From contig JAIUPT010000028.1 in NCBI GenBank assembly GCA_022315425.1, forward strand, positions 124,001 to 188,000: DNA of 64,000 nt, in the 5' to 3' direction. The notes beneath the pieces were generated by a model. That model did not search any database and had not been told where the DNA came from. It saw nothing but the letters and a program-made list of their open reading frames with translations. A program made the position numbers and the translations under genes. How positions within the stretch are numbered: the first letter of the stretch is position 1; the number at the start of each line of letters is the position of its first letter. Source of the stretch: Pseudevernia furfuracea (lineage: Eukaryota > Ascomycota > Lecanoromycetes > Lecanorales > Parmeliaceae). Positions 10,063-22,200 of this stretch are shown here, one piece after another.

Positions 10063-12394
10063 ATGCGCTCCCTTGCAGATGGTGCATTTCAGTACAGCCC
10101 GCTTGCCAATCAGGACGAGATCCGAGTCGTCCAACTCCTCACCGAAAGAGACCATCCTCTTCATGCTGACGGGCCGATACATTGCAGGATAGAACATGTC
10201 TTGCTTAAAAATTGTCATCTCACTACGGAAGGCAGATGTCCGGCGAAAGGCTTCGACGGCACCTGGCCTAGCCCTCTTGATAAAGACAGTGCAGCTCAGC
10301 CTCAAACACGGGATCGCGGTAATTCAAACGTGCGCTGGAAGAAGAGGTTGGCGGAGCGAATCTCTGAGAGGATTCGTTCATCAGTGGGCCCTCGCCCTGC
10401 ATCGTCCAGCTGTCGTGCAGAGTTTGAGCTCCAGACAGACTATGACCCTAGTGCCCAAGCAGAAAAAGCTAGACTTCCCTGGCGGTACGCATGGGGCGGT
10501 TTTGTCGCTTTGTCGTACGTCTGGGGTGATCCATCTGTCAAGCGTGAAATCTACATTGGTCAACTTCAGTACTTGTGACAGAAAATCCGGAGGTAGCGCT
10601 ACGTCAGTTGCGCAACCACAGCCGCATCCAGGAAGGATTCAGGATCTGGATAGACGCGCTATGCATCAACTAGGCAGATATGGACGAGCGGGCAGTCCAG
10701 GTTTTGAGGATGAAAGACATCTACGCAAACGCGTGGCGCGTTGTTGTGTGGCTTGGCCCTGAGGCAGAGAACAGCGATCTAGCGATGATGGCGCTTCAGT
10801 TCTTGAGCATTCGATCTCAAGAGAAGGAACCATTACAGGGTGTATATCACAGTGTCGACCGCTATGTAATTTGCATGCCATGTTTCCAGTGGAGATATCA
10901 GCATACCAGGATCCGTATGCGTAACACCGTACTACGTGCGATCTATTACTTACTTACCAAACCCTACTGGCGTAGACTGTGGATTATTCAAGAAGTCGCT
11001 CTGGCAGCAAGACAATCGACTGTCTTATGTGGAGATAGTTGTATCTTGTTGGAAGATGTTTACAATGCTCTTCAAGTCATTCAGCGAGATGGTGCTGCAC
11101 TTGGTCGGTCCATCATATACTTTGCAGAAGGAAGTGGTACATTGAAACGCGCGTGGGACCCCACAAAAGGAGACGCATACAAGATATCAGAAAAGCTCTG
11201 GGAGAGGCCGATTGCGATCATAGAAGCACAGCACAAACAAGAAGAACCTGCTGCGCAAATGACTCATAGCGGGCCGTTCGGAGCCTTGCTCCTCAGCCTC
11301 GAAGCAGTCTCCAGTGACGAAAAAGATCGGGTTTATGGATCTCCCTTGCCTGACTGGCGTTGTCAACATATTCCTTGACTACAATCGTAGTCCAACCGAG
11401 ATTTTTACCATCTTCTCGGAATCTCTCTTCATGAGCGGCGATCTAAATGGCCTGAGACTGATCCGCAGCGCCATTCCCCCGATTGGAACTTGGTACCTCA
11501 AATCCACGCGTTTTAGTCGTCCACGAGCACCGAAATTAATATGCCATCACCGTACTGTTTTCCAAGGCTGCAGGCATACCCTACCTTCGTGGGTTATTTA
11601 TTGTTCCTGCCCGCCGAACCCCGTCCTTCCACTCCCAAGAGGCTTTTCCGCGCTCGCCACTAAGCCGTATATCGCCCGTCCCATCTTCCGTGATAGATTG
11701 CTGATAGCACAAGGCGTCCTTTTCGACACTCTCAGCACCCTCAGCGCCTTCCACGCTACCGAATCTGATCGGAGATACCCCCAAAATGGGCCTCGACGAA
11801 TGAGTATCTATGGTTCCCAGAGTGCGACAAAAGAGGCGTTCTGGCGCACCCTTGTCGCGAAAACTGATCGCTCTAGCCAAACAGCCCCAGCAGAATACTG
11901 CACGATCCGTGGATCCGTGGATCTGAAACGTTGGCATCCCCGGTGTCGATGACAATATCTATGGTCTCAAGGATTTCTACCAACGGAATAAATCACTCAT
12001 GATCTTCAACCAGACGGTCTCACAGTTGATCCACGATCCCAAGAAAACAATAGCACAACGCATGAAAAGGAATCTCAAGACTACGGGCCGCGTCCCTCGA
12101 GGGACCCCACTCCAGCGCGATGCAACGCTCCGTGCAATGCGCGTTTTGGCCTGGCGCAGGCTTGTCACGACTTACGGTGGTTATCTGGGTCTCGTGCCTG
12201 CGGGCGCAATAGTAGGCGACGTGATTACCATGATAATGGGGAGTGATGTGCCGTTAAAGCTGCGGCCGGCAAAGGGGGAGACAACCAGATCCACTTTCAT
12301 CGGAGAATGTTACGTTCATGGTATTATGTCTGGAGATTTGGTGAAACTTTTGGAGCAGGGGAAATGTAAAATGGATCATATTTCTATTTTCTGA
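10063..12394 (+). pseudogene. Heterokaryon-incompatibility (HET) domain gene, broken
   Basis: The coding sense is clear but spread over three frames. Frame 1 (from ATG 10063) has FVALSYVWGDPSVKREIYI, the HET-domain opening. The protein continues in frame 3 from about 10573 as a TENPEVALRQLR segment, then RIWIDALCIN followed by an in-frame TAG at 10671-10673 and DMDERAVQVLRMKDIYANAW, then KPYWRRLWIIQEVALA. Frame 1 resumes near 11340 (GVVNIFLDYNRSPTEIFTIF and EAFWRTLVA), and frame 2 resumes near 11940 (DDNIYGLKDFYQRNKSL, then GGYLGLVPAGAIVGDVI and the HET C-terminal signature FIGECYVHGIMSGD). No GT-AG introns reconcile these shifts convincingly. The stop replaces an expected Gln (CAG to TAG). 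Intact relatives control allorecognition cell death. Sequencing indels are an alternative cause of the frame changes. Confidence 0.82.
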
Positions 12395-13601
12395 TTACAC
12401 AAAGTGTTATCCACTGAGTTCATCTTCGAGCCTATTATTACCGGTCTGCCCGCTCTTTTCATTTTCTTGTTCCTTATTCCTATAGACTATGCTGTGAAGA
12501 ATTCCTTCTACTGTTTATGCCATAGATCGGTCAGTGGAAGCATACAACCTATTTATGCACCCTGTCAAATCCGGCGTCGAGGATCCAAGGCGACTCAGGA
12601 GGAGGTATCCCATTCTTCACGAGAACGTCCCGGCCAGACTTACGTCTTTATAGAAGTCGAGAGTAGTAGTAAGCTAGCTCCACATCCCTTCCTCTGTCAA
12701 GTGTGCTTGGTGGTGCATATTAATTGCACTTGGTCGTTGCTAGGAGATTGAAGGAGTGGTTGAACTGTATTAACAAAGAGCTACTAACTATGAATAGAGA
12801 AAGAGCTGTTAAAGGATTAAGGCTCAAGTATTGGAAATAGACTAATTGAAATAATAAACGATTGACGGTGAAAGTGAGAGCGCACTAAGAGTAAGCGTGC
12901 TATTACGTCTAAAGGGGGCAGGTCAACCTGCATTGCCGGTTGGATTTCCCTACAGTGACTATTCGTAATATGTCCTCTGGATTTGACGGCAACGCCCGCG
13001 CGAGTTTCGGGTGAGTGAGGGGGTACATCGTCTTAAGGTATGACAGCGAAGGAAGCTGTTGACAAAATAAGCTAAGGACCAGGACTAGAACTATTTAACC
13101 GAAGACTATATTGAATAGCTTTATAAGGTAGTTAACTATATAGAAAGGACATAAGGAAAAAAACTCATAGAGATGGCCAGAGTCCAGTCTCGATACACGC
13201 TGGGGGTCCTCCCGTCTCAAATAGATGCGACACTCAACAGACATGTATTTCCCGCCTATCGCATGAGAGCATATGGCTGGAACGATGGCTAGATCATAAG
13301 ACCCACTGGCCAACAGTCCCATTGTTGCGAGACGTGTGATGGAAGCGACAACCATTTTCGACACGGAGGAAAACGCTAAGCGCAAAAGCGTCACTTATCT
13401 ATTCGCTCGTATTCTTTTGCTCTTTCTACCATGTGTGTATGCGGTAAGATATGTCTCATAAATTACTTTGCCCCTAAGACCTGCTTTACTGCTCAAGGCG
13501 CAATCTCAAAGAAGGTATAATGATCTGGGAATCATAGGAACGACCTCTAATTCCTTGCTCCATTATCGCCAACTGCGTTTAAGCTGTCTCGGATCAGCAA
13601 A
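12395..13601. other. Intergenic, partly AT-rich, no gene seen
   Basis: A plus-strand frame at 12404-12751 has a hydrophobic start but no ATG, motif or splice support. From about 12760 to 13150 the sequence is AT-rich with many TA steps, as in decayed repeats, but I see no terminal repeats. The right end is the promoter of the secreted-protein gene. Confidence 0.35.
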
Positions 13602-14827
13602 ATGTTTCTCTACCACATGACTCTCTTTTCGACTTGCCTGGGCAGAACTCTTGCTCTTTCACTACCTCTAGTTGATCCCTTCCTACTGACCGCACCCAAC
13701 AGCACTTTATCGGCATCAAATGGCTCCCTCGGTAGGACCAATCCTGATTGCGATTCAAATGCTTATGGTCACAACCTCAATGTCGCGAGCTGTATAGAGG
13801 CCGTGTACCTTATGAAGGGTAACTTCAATGTGCGGACCTACGTTCAGCGTAACACTCCGGAACCCCGGGGAAACTTCCAATCATTACCATTTAGGTCGCT
13901 CAGTTGTACGTCCAATTTTTTCTCTGGAGACCAACGCCCTATCTAAAGGCGGACGATACACGAGCTGACATTGACTAGCGGACGGGACCTGCGCTGTCAC
14001 TGTCAGGCTTGATCGAGGCGCGAAGACAGAAGAAATCGATCGGCCGTCAGAGATATATGACGCTGCGAAGGCGATACTGAACGACTGTGTCGTTGGAAAT
14101 CCGCATCGAGTCGGCGGTGAAATCATGTACCTAGGTGAGTACTTTGCTTCCCATTAGACTATGTCATATGCATTAGTCGATTTGCGCGGTCTCGTAGGCC
14201 GCTCTCTCCCCAGTCTCGCAAGCAGTAGGATCACAGTATTGAAATGCGATGTTTTAGGGAATTCAGGACGTCTCTCCATCAATATCATACAACTCACTGC
14301 TTCCGGGGTACACTGCGGTGCTTCTCAGCTTTTGGCCCCTTCATGCCAGGCTGTCGTTGATGCGATGCCTGTGACCCGTGGCAAGATTCAGAAGTACGGT
14401 CCACCCGGCGATGTTACCGTGACTGTACCTCTTCCATGGTCCCTGGAGAAGTCTGATTCATGTAAGCCAAGGAACAAACATGCTTATTTCTGAGACTTGA
14501 AACATATGGCTAAGACATGGATTCAGCGCGTGGCAGCTGCAAAGTGACGCTTTCAGCTACTTCTCCCACGCAGCCATGGGATCAAGGTGTCGACTGGGAT
14601 ATATGGGCTGCCGCCGTGGCGATAGGCGCGATGTGTTGGCGTCGAGGAAAGAGTGGCACTGCAACGGTTGGTAAGGATCCTCGTCGTGCATTTGCACTCA
14701 TGGGGCTTGGAAAGTCACGGCAGCTGATGATGCAGTAGGTATCAATGGTAGGCTGACGCTAAGCTTCGATCAGACCTATGGGTCGACACTGGGCTCGACC
14801 TCGGTTGGGAACCTGACTGAATTTTAA
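13602..14827 (+). CDS. Secreted protein of unknown function, 5 exons
   Basis: Exons 13602-13905, 13979-14134, 14258-14461, 14527-14670 and 14736-14827 join in frame to 299 aa. Donors include GTACGT, GTGAGT and GTAAGC. A hydrophobic N-terminus (LFSTCLGRTLALSLPLV) fits a signal peptide; a second ATG five codons in (13617) would also work. Recognisable pieces are NPDCDSNAYGHNLNVASCIEA, SSDGTCAVTV, YDAAKAILNDCVVG, PSCQAVVDAMPVT, GSCKVTLSA, then DWDIWAAAVAI and a closing VGINGRLTLSF. Spaced cysteines and paired CxV motifs match an uncharacterised family of secreted fungal proteins I know only by pattern. All splice phases agree and no frame is broken, in contrast to the HET gene just upstream. Extracellular location is inferred; no enzyme activity can be assigned. 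Confidence 0.78.
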
Positions 14828-16743
14828 TGTCGGCATTGTGGGAGAGGCAGCGGAACATGAGGGAACAGAAGAGACTGCAAGTTCTATGGAATCGTCGGTT
14901 GACTCGTTTTAACAAAGTTGCAATGGTAGTAAAAGGCTCACTGCGGAAAAGTTCCGCCCTCGACAAAGGTGATGAGACAGAACTCTCCTTTACTTGGGCT
15001 TCGCTCGAGAGGCAGACGAGAGGGAGCTCCGCCAGGCTTGAATGGGCTGACATTCGAGAAGAAGCCACTCGTACCAACGCGAATTCGTCTTGGGCTCGAG
15101 AAAGTCGTCATCAATACGGTGCCAGTGGATACCTATACTTTGAGAATATGTTGAAGAAAGGGGTGGGCTTAGTAGTGCACTCGATACCAACCCTTTCTCC
15201 TCCATCCTGGCAATACTGATTACTTCGCCTAACAGACGCTCATTAACGCTCAAGGTTTTTGAGAGTCTGAAAAGTCTTTGTGGAGATCGGGCGGATGCTA
15301 TCTTTAATATAAGGAAAATATCGGCGTTCAAGCTGGTTAAGTATCTAAAGTTTGCAAAGCTCCTGCTACCAGTCGCCTATGAGTCGCCCGTTCACGTCCG
15401 ATCCTTCTATATACTTCGAAATTGCATGGGGTAGTTGAGCGAGTGTCAAGTCTTAATATGGAGCAATCGTAAATTTCGGCGTTGGTTCAATTCTTGAAAC
15501 CCTTCTACCTTTTTCTGAGGGGCTTGTCTGAGTCGCTCATTTACGCACGGTTTTAATATATCTTGAACATTGTATAGGAAAGACGGGCGAATGCTAAGTC
15601 TCAATGGAACAGATAATCGTGTTAGAAGTCGATGCTTGAGGTGATAATTACTAGAACATAAAAGGCTCATTGTTTTGGAAACGAGGAAGACAACTCAACG
15701 ACCTCTCAGGGGCGACTTGCTACAGTCAATGAAGTCGGTGATATCATGGCTGCTCTGCCATGTCGATAAAATCTAGAAGAGATGCTTTCGAATGCTAGCT
15801 TTATCCGAGCTGATTTGCACGACTCAAGTGTCGAGCTTGCATCTTCGCGTTAAAGCTGAGAGTTAGTAATAGAGACGCTATTATCGGAAAACATCTCGTC
15901 GGCTGTCCGTGGCTCCCAATCCTTAAGGTATCTTACCTCCACGAATTAGAAAATTGAATTCTTATCTCAATCATACCTCGGACTTGTACGGATGCAATAC
16001 GTGTTGGCAGGGAGCTGAAGGTACAACACTAGTGGATCAGTGCTGTTCTACTATCCAAGGTTCAGTAGATGACAGGGGACGCAAATCTCGTCAAATGAAT
16101 CTAGTTGTGGCTTAAAAGACAAAGAGTACATCAACTGATTCCATATATATTTGTTCTACGAGGAGAAATTTTAGTAATGAGGCGCAGACCAAAGGGGAAA
16201 TCTCATACATGAATCTCATACATGAAGTACTTTCGCTGCAGATATAGAAGCGGAGCGACAGATAAGGAATGTATACTATCCAGGCATAATTATGATAATT
16301 AAAAGAATGAAATACTAGAAAATCAGCAAACCCAACACACTGCTGACTGTTCATTAAGCTGAGCATACTCTCAATCAGCGAAGCGATTAGCGAGAGCAAG
16401 GTCCTCTGCAACGCTCATCTATAAGACGTGGGTAATTGCATACCTTATGGGTACGGGTGGTGTTCGCGCAGTGCTTTTGATGCTTAGTGCAGATTGGCAT
16501 TCCATCCGTGGATTATGACGTGCAATCGTTTTAGGCAATGATATAGTAGTACTCCAAAAAGAGGTGCTTTTGTAAGAAGCACTGGCCCCACATCGAAAAT
16601 GAAAAATGAGGAATTGCTTTAGTACTAAACGTTGTTCTGAACGGAGAGAAAGAATTTGTGCAAATCTGATGCATATCCTCAGCTTGCTTGCCTGAGAAGA
16701 CAGGCACTATGAATATTACCATCCCTTTCGGACTCCGTTCAAG
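14828..16743. other. Gene-poor, AT-rich stretch
   Basis: About 1.9 kb without a supported gene. Frames on both strands (for example 14827-15219 plus, 16112-16411 minus) show no motif or consistent splicing. The left part is the 3' flank of the secreted-protein gene. Confidence 0.35.
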
Positions 16744-17269
16744 TTCGACTATACCTCACGCGTCAAAGTCGGGCGCGGTACATTCCACTCTTTCACAATT
16801 CTCTCCGCCGCTGTAATGTACCAACTTGCTGTAAGTCCTTGGGTTGCGACTCTGTAGAGTCCCCTAATGAGTCGAGAGGATTCATCGTATGCCAATCGTG
16901 GGTATTCAGGCCCAGCATGATCATCGAAAATTCGTTTGAGCTCCTGTTGCTGAAGTGTCGAGGGTGAATTGTTGACTCCCTCCGGCTCATATGGCCAGGG
17001 AAGTAGATCGTTCTCGGTATGGGTTTCTTTGTAGCAACCTCACAGCCAGCCAGGAGGCTCACAGTTGACGAATTTTGGTGCGATCACCGCTTCGTCTCAG
17101 TCAAGAATATCTGTGACTCGAATGGAGTCCTCCGAATGAATGGCGAATCATTGACGGAATGTGTCGACAAAGCGGGCACCTCACCGCTTAGCTCATGCGA
17201 ACTTTGTGTCGCCGGCTGCAGTGAGTCTGCCAGAGAGATTTCGGTGTTTTCTGTTCGGTCGGAAGCCAT
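16744..17269 (-). pseudogene. Coding-like fragment, unresolved exon structure
   Basis: An ATG at 17269 opens a 60-codon Ser/Thr/Glu-rich frame ending in TGA. A second minus-strand frame from about 17030 to 16760 contains no stop and reads YKETHTENDLLPWPYEPEGV near its start and LIRGLYRVATQGLTASWYIT further on, which is strongly protein-like. A GTGATC donor and TGTGAG acceptor lie between them, but the phases do not match, so I could not join them. It may be a decayed gene or a gene with an exon I cannot place. No family was recognised. Confidence 0.3.
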
Positions 17270-17495
17270 ATTTCCGATGTCGGTATGAAGTGATTAAGCC
17301 GTGTAAGTCTTTACAGGTGAGCATGTTCTAGCTAACTGTGCTGCATATGCTATCTCCATTGGTCCGTTAGGCCATGGTGGCGGAGATTTTCGTCTACTGA
17401 AGGTTGGAGTCAAACCGTAACATGCTTTCTATGTTCGATAAATTTGTTCAATGGAAACCTGTCGGAGCATAAAAGTTCCAAACAGCCAAAAAAAA
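17270..17495. other. Short spacer, nothing seen
   Basis: AT-rich sequence ending in a run of nine A residues at 17488-17496. No feature is supported. Confidence 0.3.
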
Positions 17496-17748
17496 ATGAC
17501 CAAAGATCAAGTCACAGAAAAGGAAGCCCGCGCGTAGGAGGAGCAAGAGTGCGAGATATATGGTGTTGACGTCTTTGGGCGATCAAACAAGTACAGACCA
17601 ATCGAGAAAAAGAAGGACCTGCTCGGCGCGAGATCCCCAAAGTCGGCAGACATCACCAAAGGTGTGAAACATACCGACCTAGAGGCACTGCGAAGGCAAG
17701 AAGAACGTGTCAGTACGCTGGAGGCGGGGAACAGTTTATCGATTTAGT
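17496..17748 (+). pseudogene. Charged protein fragment with an internal TAG
   Basis: From the ATG at 17496 the frame reads MTKDQVTEKEARA, then TAG, then EEQECEIYGVDVFGRSNKYR and about 45 more lysine/glutamate-rich residues to a TAG at 17746-17748. The composition before and after the stop is continuous, and CAG to TAG would restore a glutamine. This looks like a relic of a gene, possibly from a mobile element, but no domain is identifiable. It abuts the tandem-repeat array. Confidence 0.35.
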
Positions 17749-17894
17749 TTATGTCTTTCAATAATCATCCATTGCCTACCGGCTTCTTCTAAAGCTTTAT
17801 CAGGAATAGAAACGTGTATGGAAGCAGTCGGCGATCTTGAAAATCAAGAATCGTCCTTGGTGCCGAGTTATCAAAGTATAAAAAAAACCCGCCC

Positions 17895-19250
17895 GAGATA
17901 GAATTCTCCAAAATGATGCCGATAGGTGCCGGTTATCTGTAGAGTGTTAGCAAGGTTATTTCAATGTATAGAAGAAGCCGGCAACTCTAAGGGTCTAAAA
18001 TGGTTGCTGGCGTCAAGTTTCCGAAGCATAAAATGAGGAAAACTGAGATAGAATTCTCGAAAATAATGCCGACACATGCCGGTTCTCGTATAAACCCTGG
18101 TAGGTGTATTTCACCGCTTTTGGAGAGGACGCACCAATCATCATTCAGTTAATTTTCTCCATGCCGACGGGTCTTCTCATATACCGGATCTCAGAAAATT
18201 TTTATTATACATGACTGCGTCTATAAGGCGAACCGGCATTTCCGAGCTTGAGGATTCAAAGCTGGCGTTAAATATTGGAGAAGACGTACTAACCATATTA
18301 TTGTTTGAGATTCCTCCACACCGATGTGTGCTGCCATATGCCGGATCTCAAAAACTGATGTCTATATAAGAATGCGCGTATAGTGTGACCCGGCATCTCT
18401 AAGTGTGAATATTAGTAGCTGGTGTTGACATTGGAGATGGCGCACCAAATATTCAAGATCTGAATAAAACAATGCAGGCATGCGCCGACACATGCCAGCT
18501 CTCAGAAACCATTTCTTAAATGCACCTAAGTCTACGGCGAGAACCGGCAACTCTGGCGTCAGGTATTCGTAGGTAACATTGTGGATATGTCGTGAAGAGA
18601 AAATATAAAAATGCTCAACTTTGGAAGAAAAGGTGCCGATACATGCCGGCTTCGGGAGAAGCTTCAGTAAGCCTATGAGAATGCATGGTAAAATTCGGCG
18701 TCTAAGTCCGTCAACATCCGTTGCCAGCGTGGTTGATTTCGGCAGGAATCGGCAACTCAGGCGAGCGATATTCATCGCCGGCACGGGAAAGGGGTAATAA
18801 GAGATTGGCCGCATGCAGGAAGTTATAAAATCTTGGAAAATGCCGGGTCTGTCTGAAGCCATATTGAGCGCCTTTGAACATAGGATACTAACGGGCATTA
18901 GCGGCGAGCGGTCTTCATCGCTGGCGCAGAGAGATAGGAGTAAAGATACAACACGCATGTGGAGCAATTCTTGAAAATTGCTGCCCGCACGTGCCGATTT
19001 CGACTCAGACCTCATGAAATACATATAAATATCTGAGAGCAACCGGCAATCCCGGCGGTCTATATTCGTGGCTGGCGTGACCATGTTGCTCGTGCACCAA
19101 AAATTCAAATTTTGAAAAAGGAGGCAGACACATGCCAGTTTTAGGCAATGCCTTATTAAGCATATACGAGTACCCAGCAGCATTTGGCACCTCTGAAGTT
19201 TGAGACTCGTGGCTGGCGCGATCAGAATCGAATTTGATATCATAATATTT
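17895..19250. repeat. Degenerate tandem repeat array, about 145-bp unit with internal inverted repeat
   Basis: About nine diverged units follow each other. Unit starts, marked by a TGCCGacacaTGCCGG core, lie near 17917, 18067, 18162, 18330, 18483, 18634, 18841, 18979 and 19123, so most spacings are 140-153 bp, with one short unit (18067-18161) and one long one (18634-18840). Each fuller unit carries, in order, TGCCGnnnnaTGCCGG, about 45 variable bases, aaCCGGCAactct, about 20 bases, gtGGCTGGCG, then ttggagatGGCGCACCAAat and an A/T-rich tail. TGCCGG and CCGGCA can pair as a stem. A tract GAGATAGAATTCTC repeats exactly 150 bp apart (17895 and 18045). The 304-codon minus-strand frame through it (18362-19276) shifts register between units and is not treated as a gene. 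Confidence 0.75.
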
Positions 19251-22200
19251 GTATATAGTGTGACTTTCTCGGACATAGTCGCTCAGCGCCTCAAGCAACG
19301 TAATAATACGGAGCGAAAAATGAAAGCTCCCAAAACTTGGGATAAGAAGACAGAGTGTGTAAGAGACAGGAAGGTAGGTGAACTTCTAGCGGAGATAGTA
19401 TGCCCCACGGTGCCAATAATGACACCATTTCCTCAGTACTGCGTTAGGAGCCCGATTTCAAAAGAACTCTATTGGAGTACGAGTGTATAGAAAGTATTAG
19501 AGATGTGATTAAAAGTCGGAGATGCCAAAGACCGTATGTGTCAGAAACGCTCCAGAAGGATGTGTAGGAAGAAGGTGTTTTTGGTGGTAGAAGACGGTCT
19601 TAAATAGCCGTAGATGCGAGTGGGAAGCTCTCTGGCAGATGGTGAATGGAGATAAGGAATAAAGCGGAAGGGTGAATGCTCCACTTCATCGGCGAATAGG
19701 AAACAAAGTGACTCAGGTCAAGATGAAGTAGGCTATCACTGAAGTGAGCTGGAGATTGCTTCATCGGCCCAAGAGTTTGTGGGGGACGGGCACGGAAACT
19801 TCTGCTGAACAAGATCTTCAACCATCGTAAGCGATTCAGAGCCAATCATTACTTAGGCAAAACCTTGCCCTTTCACAGGTAAATGACCTGAAATTGTTGC
19901 CAGCAAATATTTTTGTCAGCACGTGAAAATACCGGAACAAGAATTTATTTCAACCTTTGCAAGAACCAGAACCTCAAAATCACATACATTGTCGAAGAGC
20001 AATAATCCCATACAGCCTGAGATAGACTGAGAAGGTCGAGGTTAGCCTAGTCTCCATGACTCTACGCATGAATAAGTGAGATAACTTTTTCGACTCCGAT
20101 TCCCCAAGATCTAACCGAGAGCCGGGTAGCGAAAGTGTCACGCTAGCACTAGCGCGAACACGAACCTACAAAATCTTCTCGTGCACCGAGAAATTTGTTC
20201 TTCATGTCGACGTACGCAACCACTCCCCCCCCCCCCCCCTAATATCATAGCAGATACTGACAAAACGCGCAGTTTACTTCATAGAATCAATTCTATAGTA
20301 AACGTGTAAGTTTCCTCTTCACCCACCTCTCTACTCATGCTGACGGAGTCCGCAACAGCCTCTTCTGAGTTACTCAAAGTAGCCACAGAATCTCCAACCC
20401 GGCTGATGACTTAAATCCTCAGCGCCCAAGAGTGAGCTCTGCTCACACTCTCGCTTCCCTCTGGGAGACTGCGTTACAGCGGATAGAGAGTTGGCGATGA
20501 TCTCAGCCAGGTCCGGTGTCTGGCTTCGGTCGGCTGGGCTTGGTGGGTGTTGAGGAAGACTGACGGGCTCCCTACACTACACATTCTTGTTCTTTGGCAT
20601 TTGTTGTTGGCAGCGAGGGGAGAGCATCTGAGGATGGTGTTTAGCAGTACTACAGTTATCATAGTAGGAATAGGGTAGTTTTATCAATGCAAGATCTTTG
20701 GTACTCCACGCTTCTCTTATCGTAGACAGTGACCTGGCGGCTCTCAGATGGGCGAGCGGTCGTACGCTAAGCAAGTCTACAACTGATGTATATAGTCCAT
20801 TGTAGTGACTTATCCTCAGTGACCACCTTTTGGTTTAGTCGTAACGGTTAGCAAACCCGTCCCTTCTCTCTCTCCACCATCCAAAGAGATCGCACCAAAC
20901 TGCACCATAGACGCGCCTTCTTGACCTCATGGCTTGGCTGCTAGACGGAGCTCGGGCGAGCTCGAAGACAACTACCCACTCCTGTTAACAGCGCAAAAGC
21001 TCCAGGAAACCCTCACTTCCAGTACTGTACCCCAGCTGGTGCGACCATCACGCATCATGTTGTAGGACTGTTGACAGCCCTCAGCTCCTCGTCCAGCAGC
21101 TAACACTCACCCCGATCTTCAAACCGCATATGTACTAACCAACATCCACCGCCGCACAGCCACCATTCCACCATTCCACCATCGACCCCTCAGCCTCCCC
21201 CATCCCCGGCCAAACCACCCTCTCCACCCAACCTTCAAACATTCACCCTCGGCTTCCCCGCCCAAGCCGGACAAACAGCAACGCACCAGGAAACGGCCCC
21301 CCCCCTCCCAAACACACACACATCCAGCAGCGTCCCCATCACCCCCCCCCCCCGTCCTCCAGCCCAGCCCGCCCAGCCCCGCAACCACAGCATCCCCCGC
21401 TCAGTCCAAGCCCGCCTCACAACGCCCTTACTCCGTACAAACAGCCCAGCACTTCCCCCCTCCCCCCACAACTCCAGCCCCCCCCCCCAAAAAAAAAACA
21501 GCACAACCCCCCGCAGTCGCGAGCACAACGTCCCGACCCGCACCCTCTCCCTCTCCCTCTCTCCACACTACCCAAGACAAATGTCGGGCCACCGGGGGCG
21601 CCAGCAACGCAGCCCCCCCCCAAAAAGCCCCATCCCGTGTGCCGAATGAATGAATGAATGAATGAATGAATGGATGTTTCGTTTCGGTCCGTGCCGGTAA
21701 CGAAGTTGTTAGTTAGTTAGTTGCCGGGACAAGTCTAGGGTACCTACTTGCCTACCTACCTTTACAGGTTCGGGGGGGCTATGGTCGCCGGATTTGGAAT
21801 ACTGTACAGGGGTCGAAGGAAGGGAGGAAGGAAGGGAGGGGGGGGGGGAAGGGGGGGGTTCTTAGATTGAAGAGCCGGGAACGAAGCGCTGAGGGGAAGG
21901 TAGGTACGGACGGTTTTCAGAAGCTGGTAGGCTTGCTCTCTTGCGCGGTATGAAGCCTGGATATATAACCGGAGAGAGCGTAGAGTAGAGTACAGATTAT
22001 CCTAGAAGCACTAGGGACTTCTAATCATCTACAAGAGCTGAGTCACGGCACGTTACGAAATCATGGTAGAAACGAGTGGTTCGTTATATAAGTTAGTGGC
22101 GAAGCCAAAATACCAGCTACCCAACAGTCCCACACCATAAATACACGTACAGGCCTTGCGGCCAACCATCTGTATTGAGATATCACGCCGACCCATAAGA

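Noticed and set aside
12404..12751. A 115-codon plus-strand frame with a hydrophobic start after the HET relic
   Set aside because: It has no ATG start, no motif and no splice link to neighbours.
18362..19276. A 304-codon open frame on the minus strand
   Set aside because: It runs through the tandem repeats, and different units fall into different registers, so equivalent repeat segments are not translated alike. The peptide has no domain. It is best explained by the repeat array.
21119..21623. Overlapping minus-strand frames rich in Gly, Trp and Arg
   Set aside because: They lie entirely in C-rich low-complexity sequence with homopolymers. Composition alone produces them.
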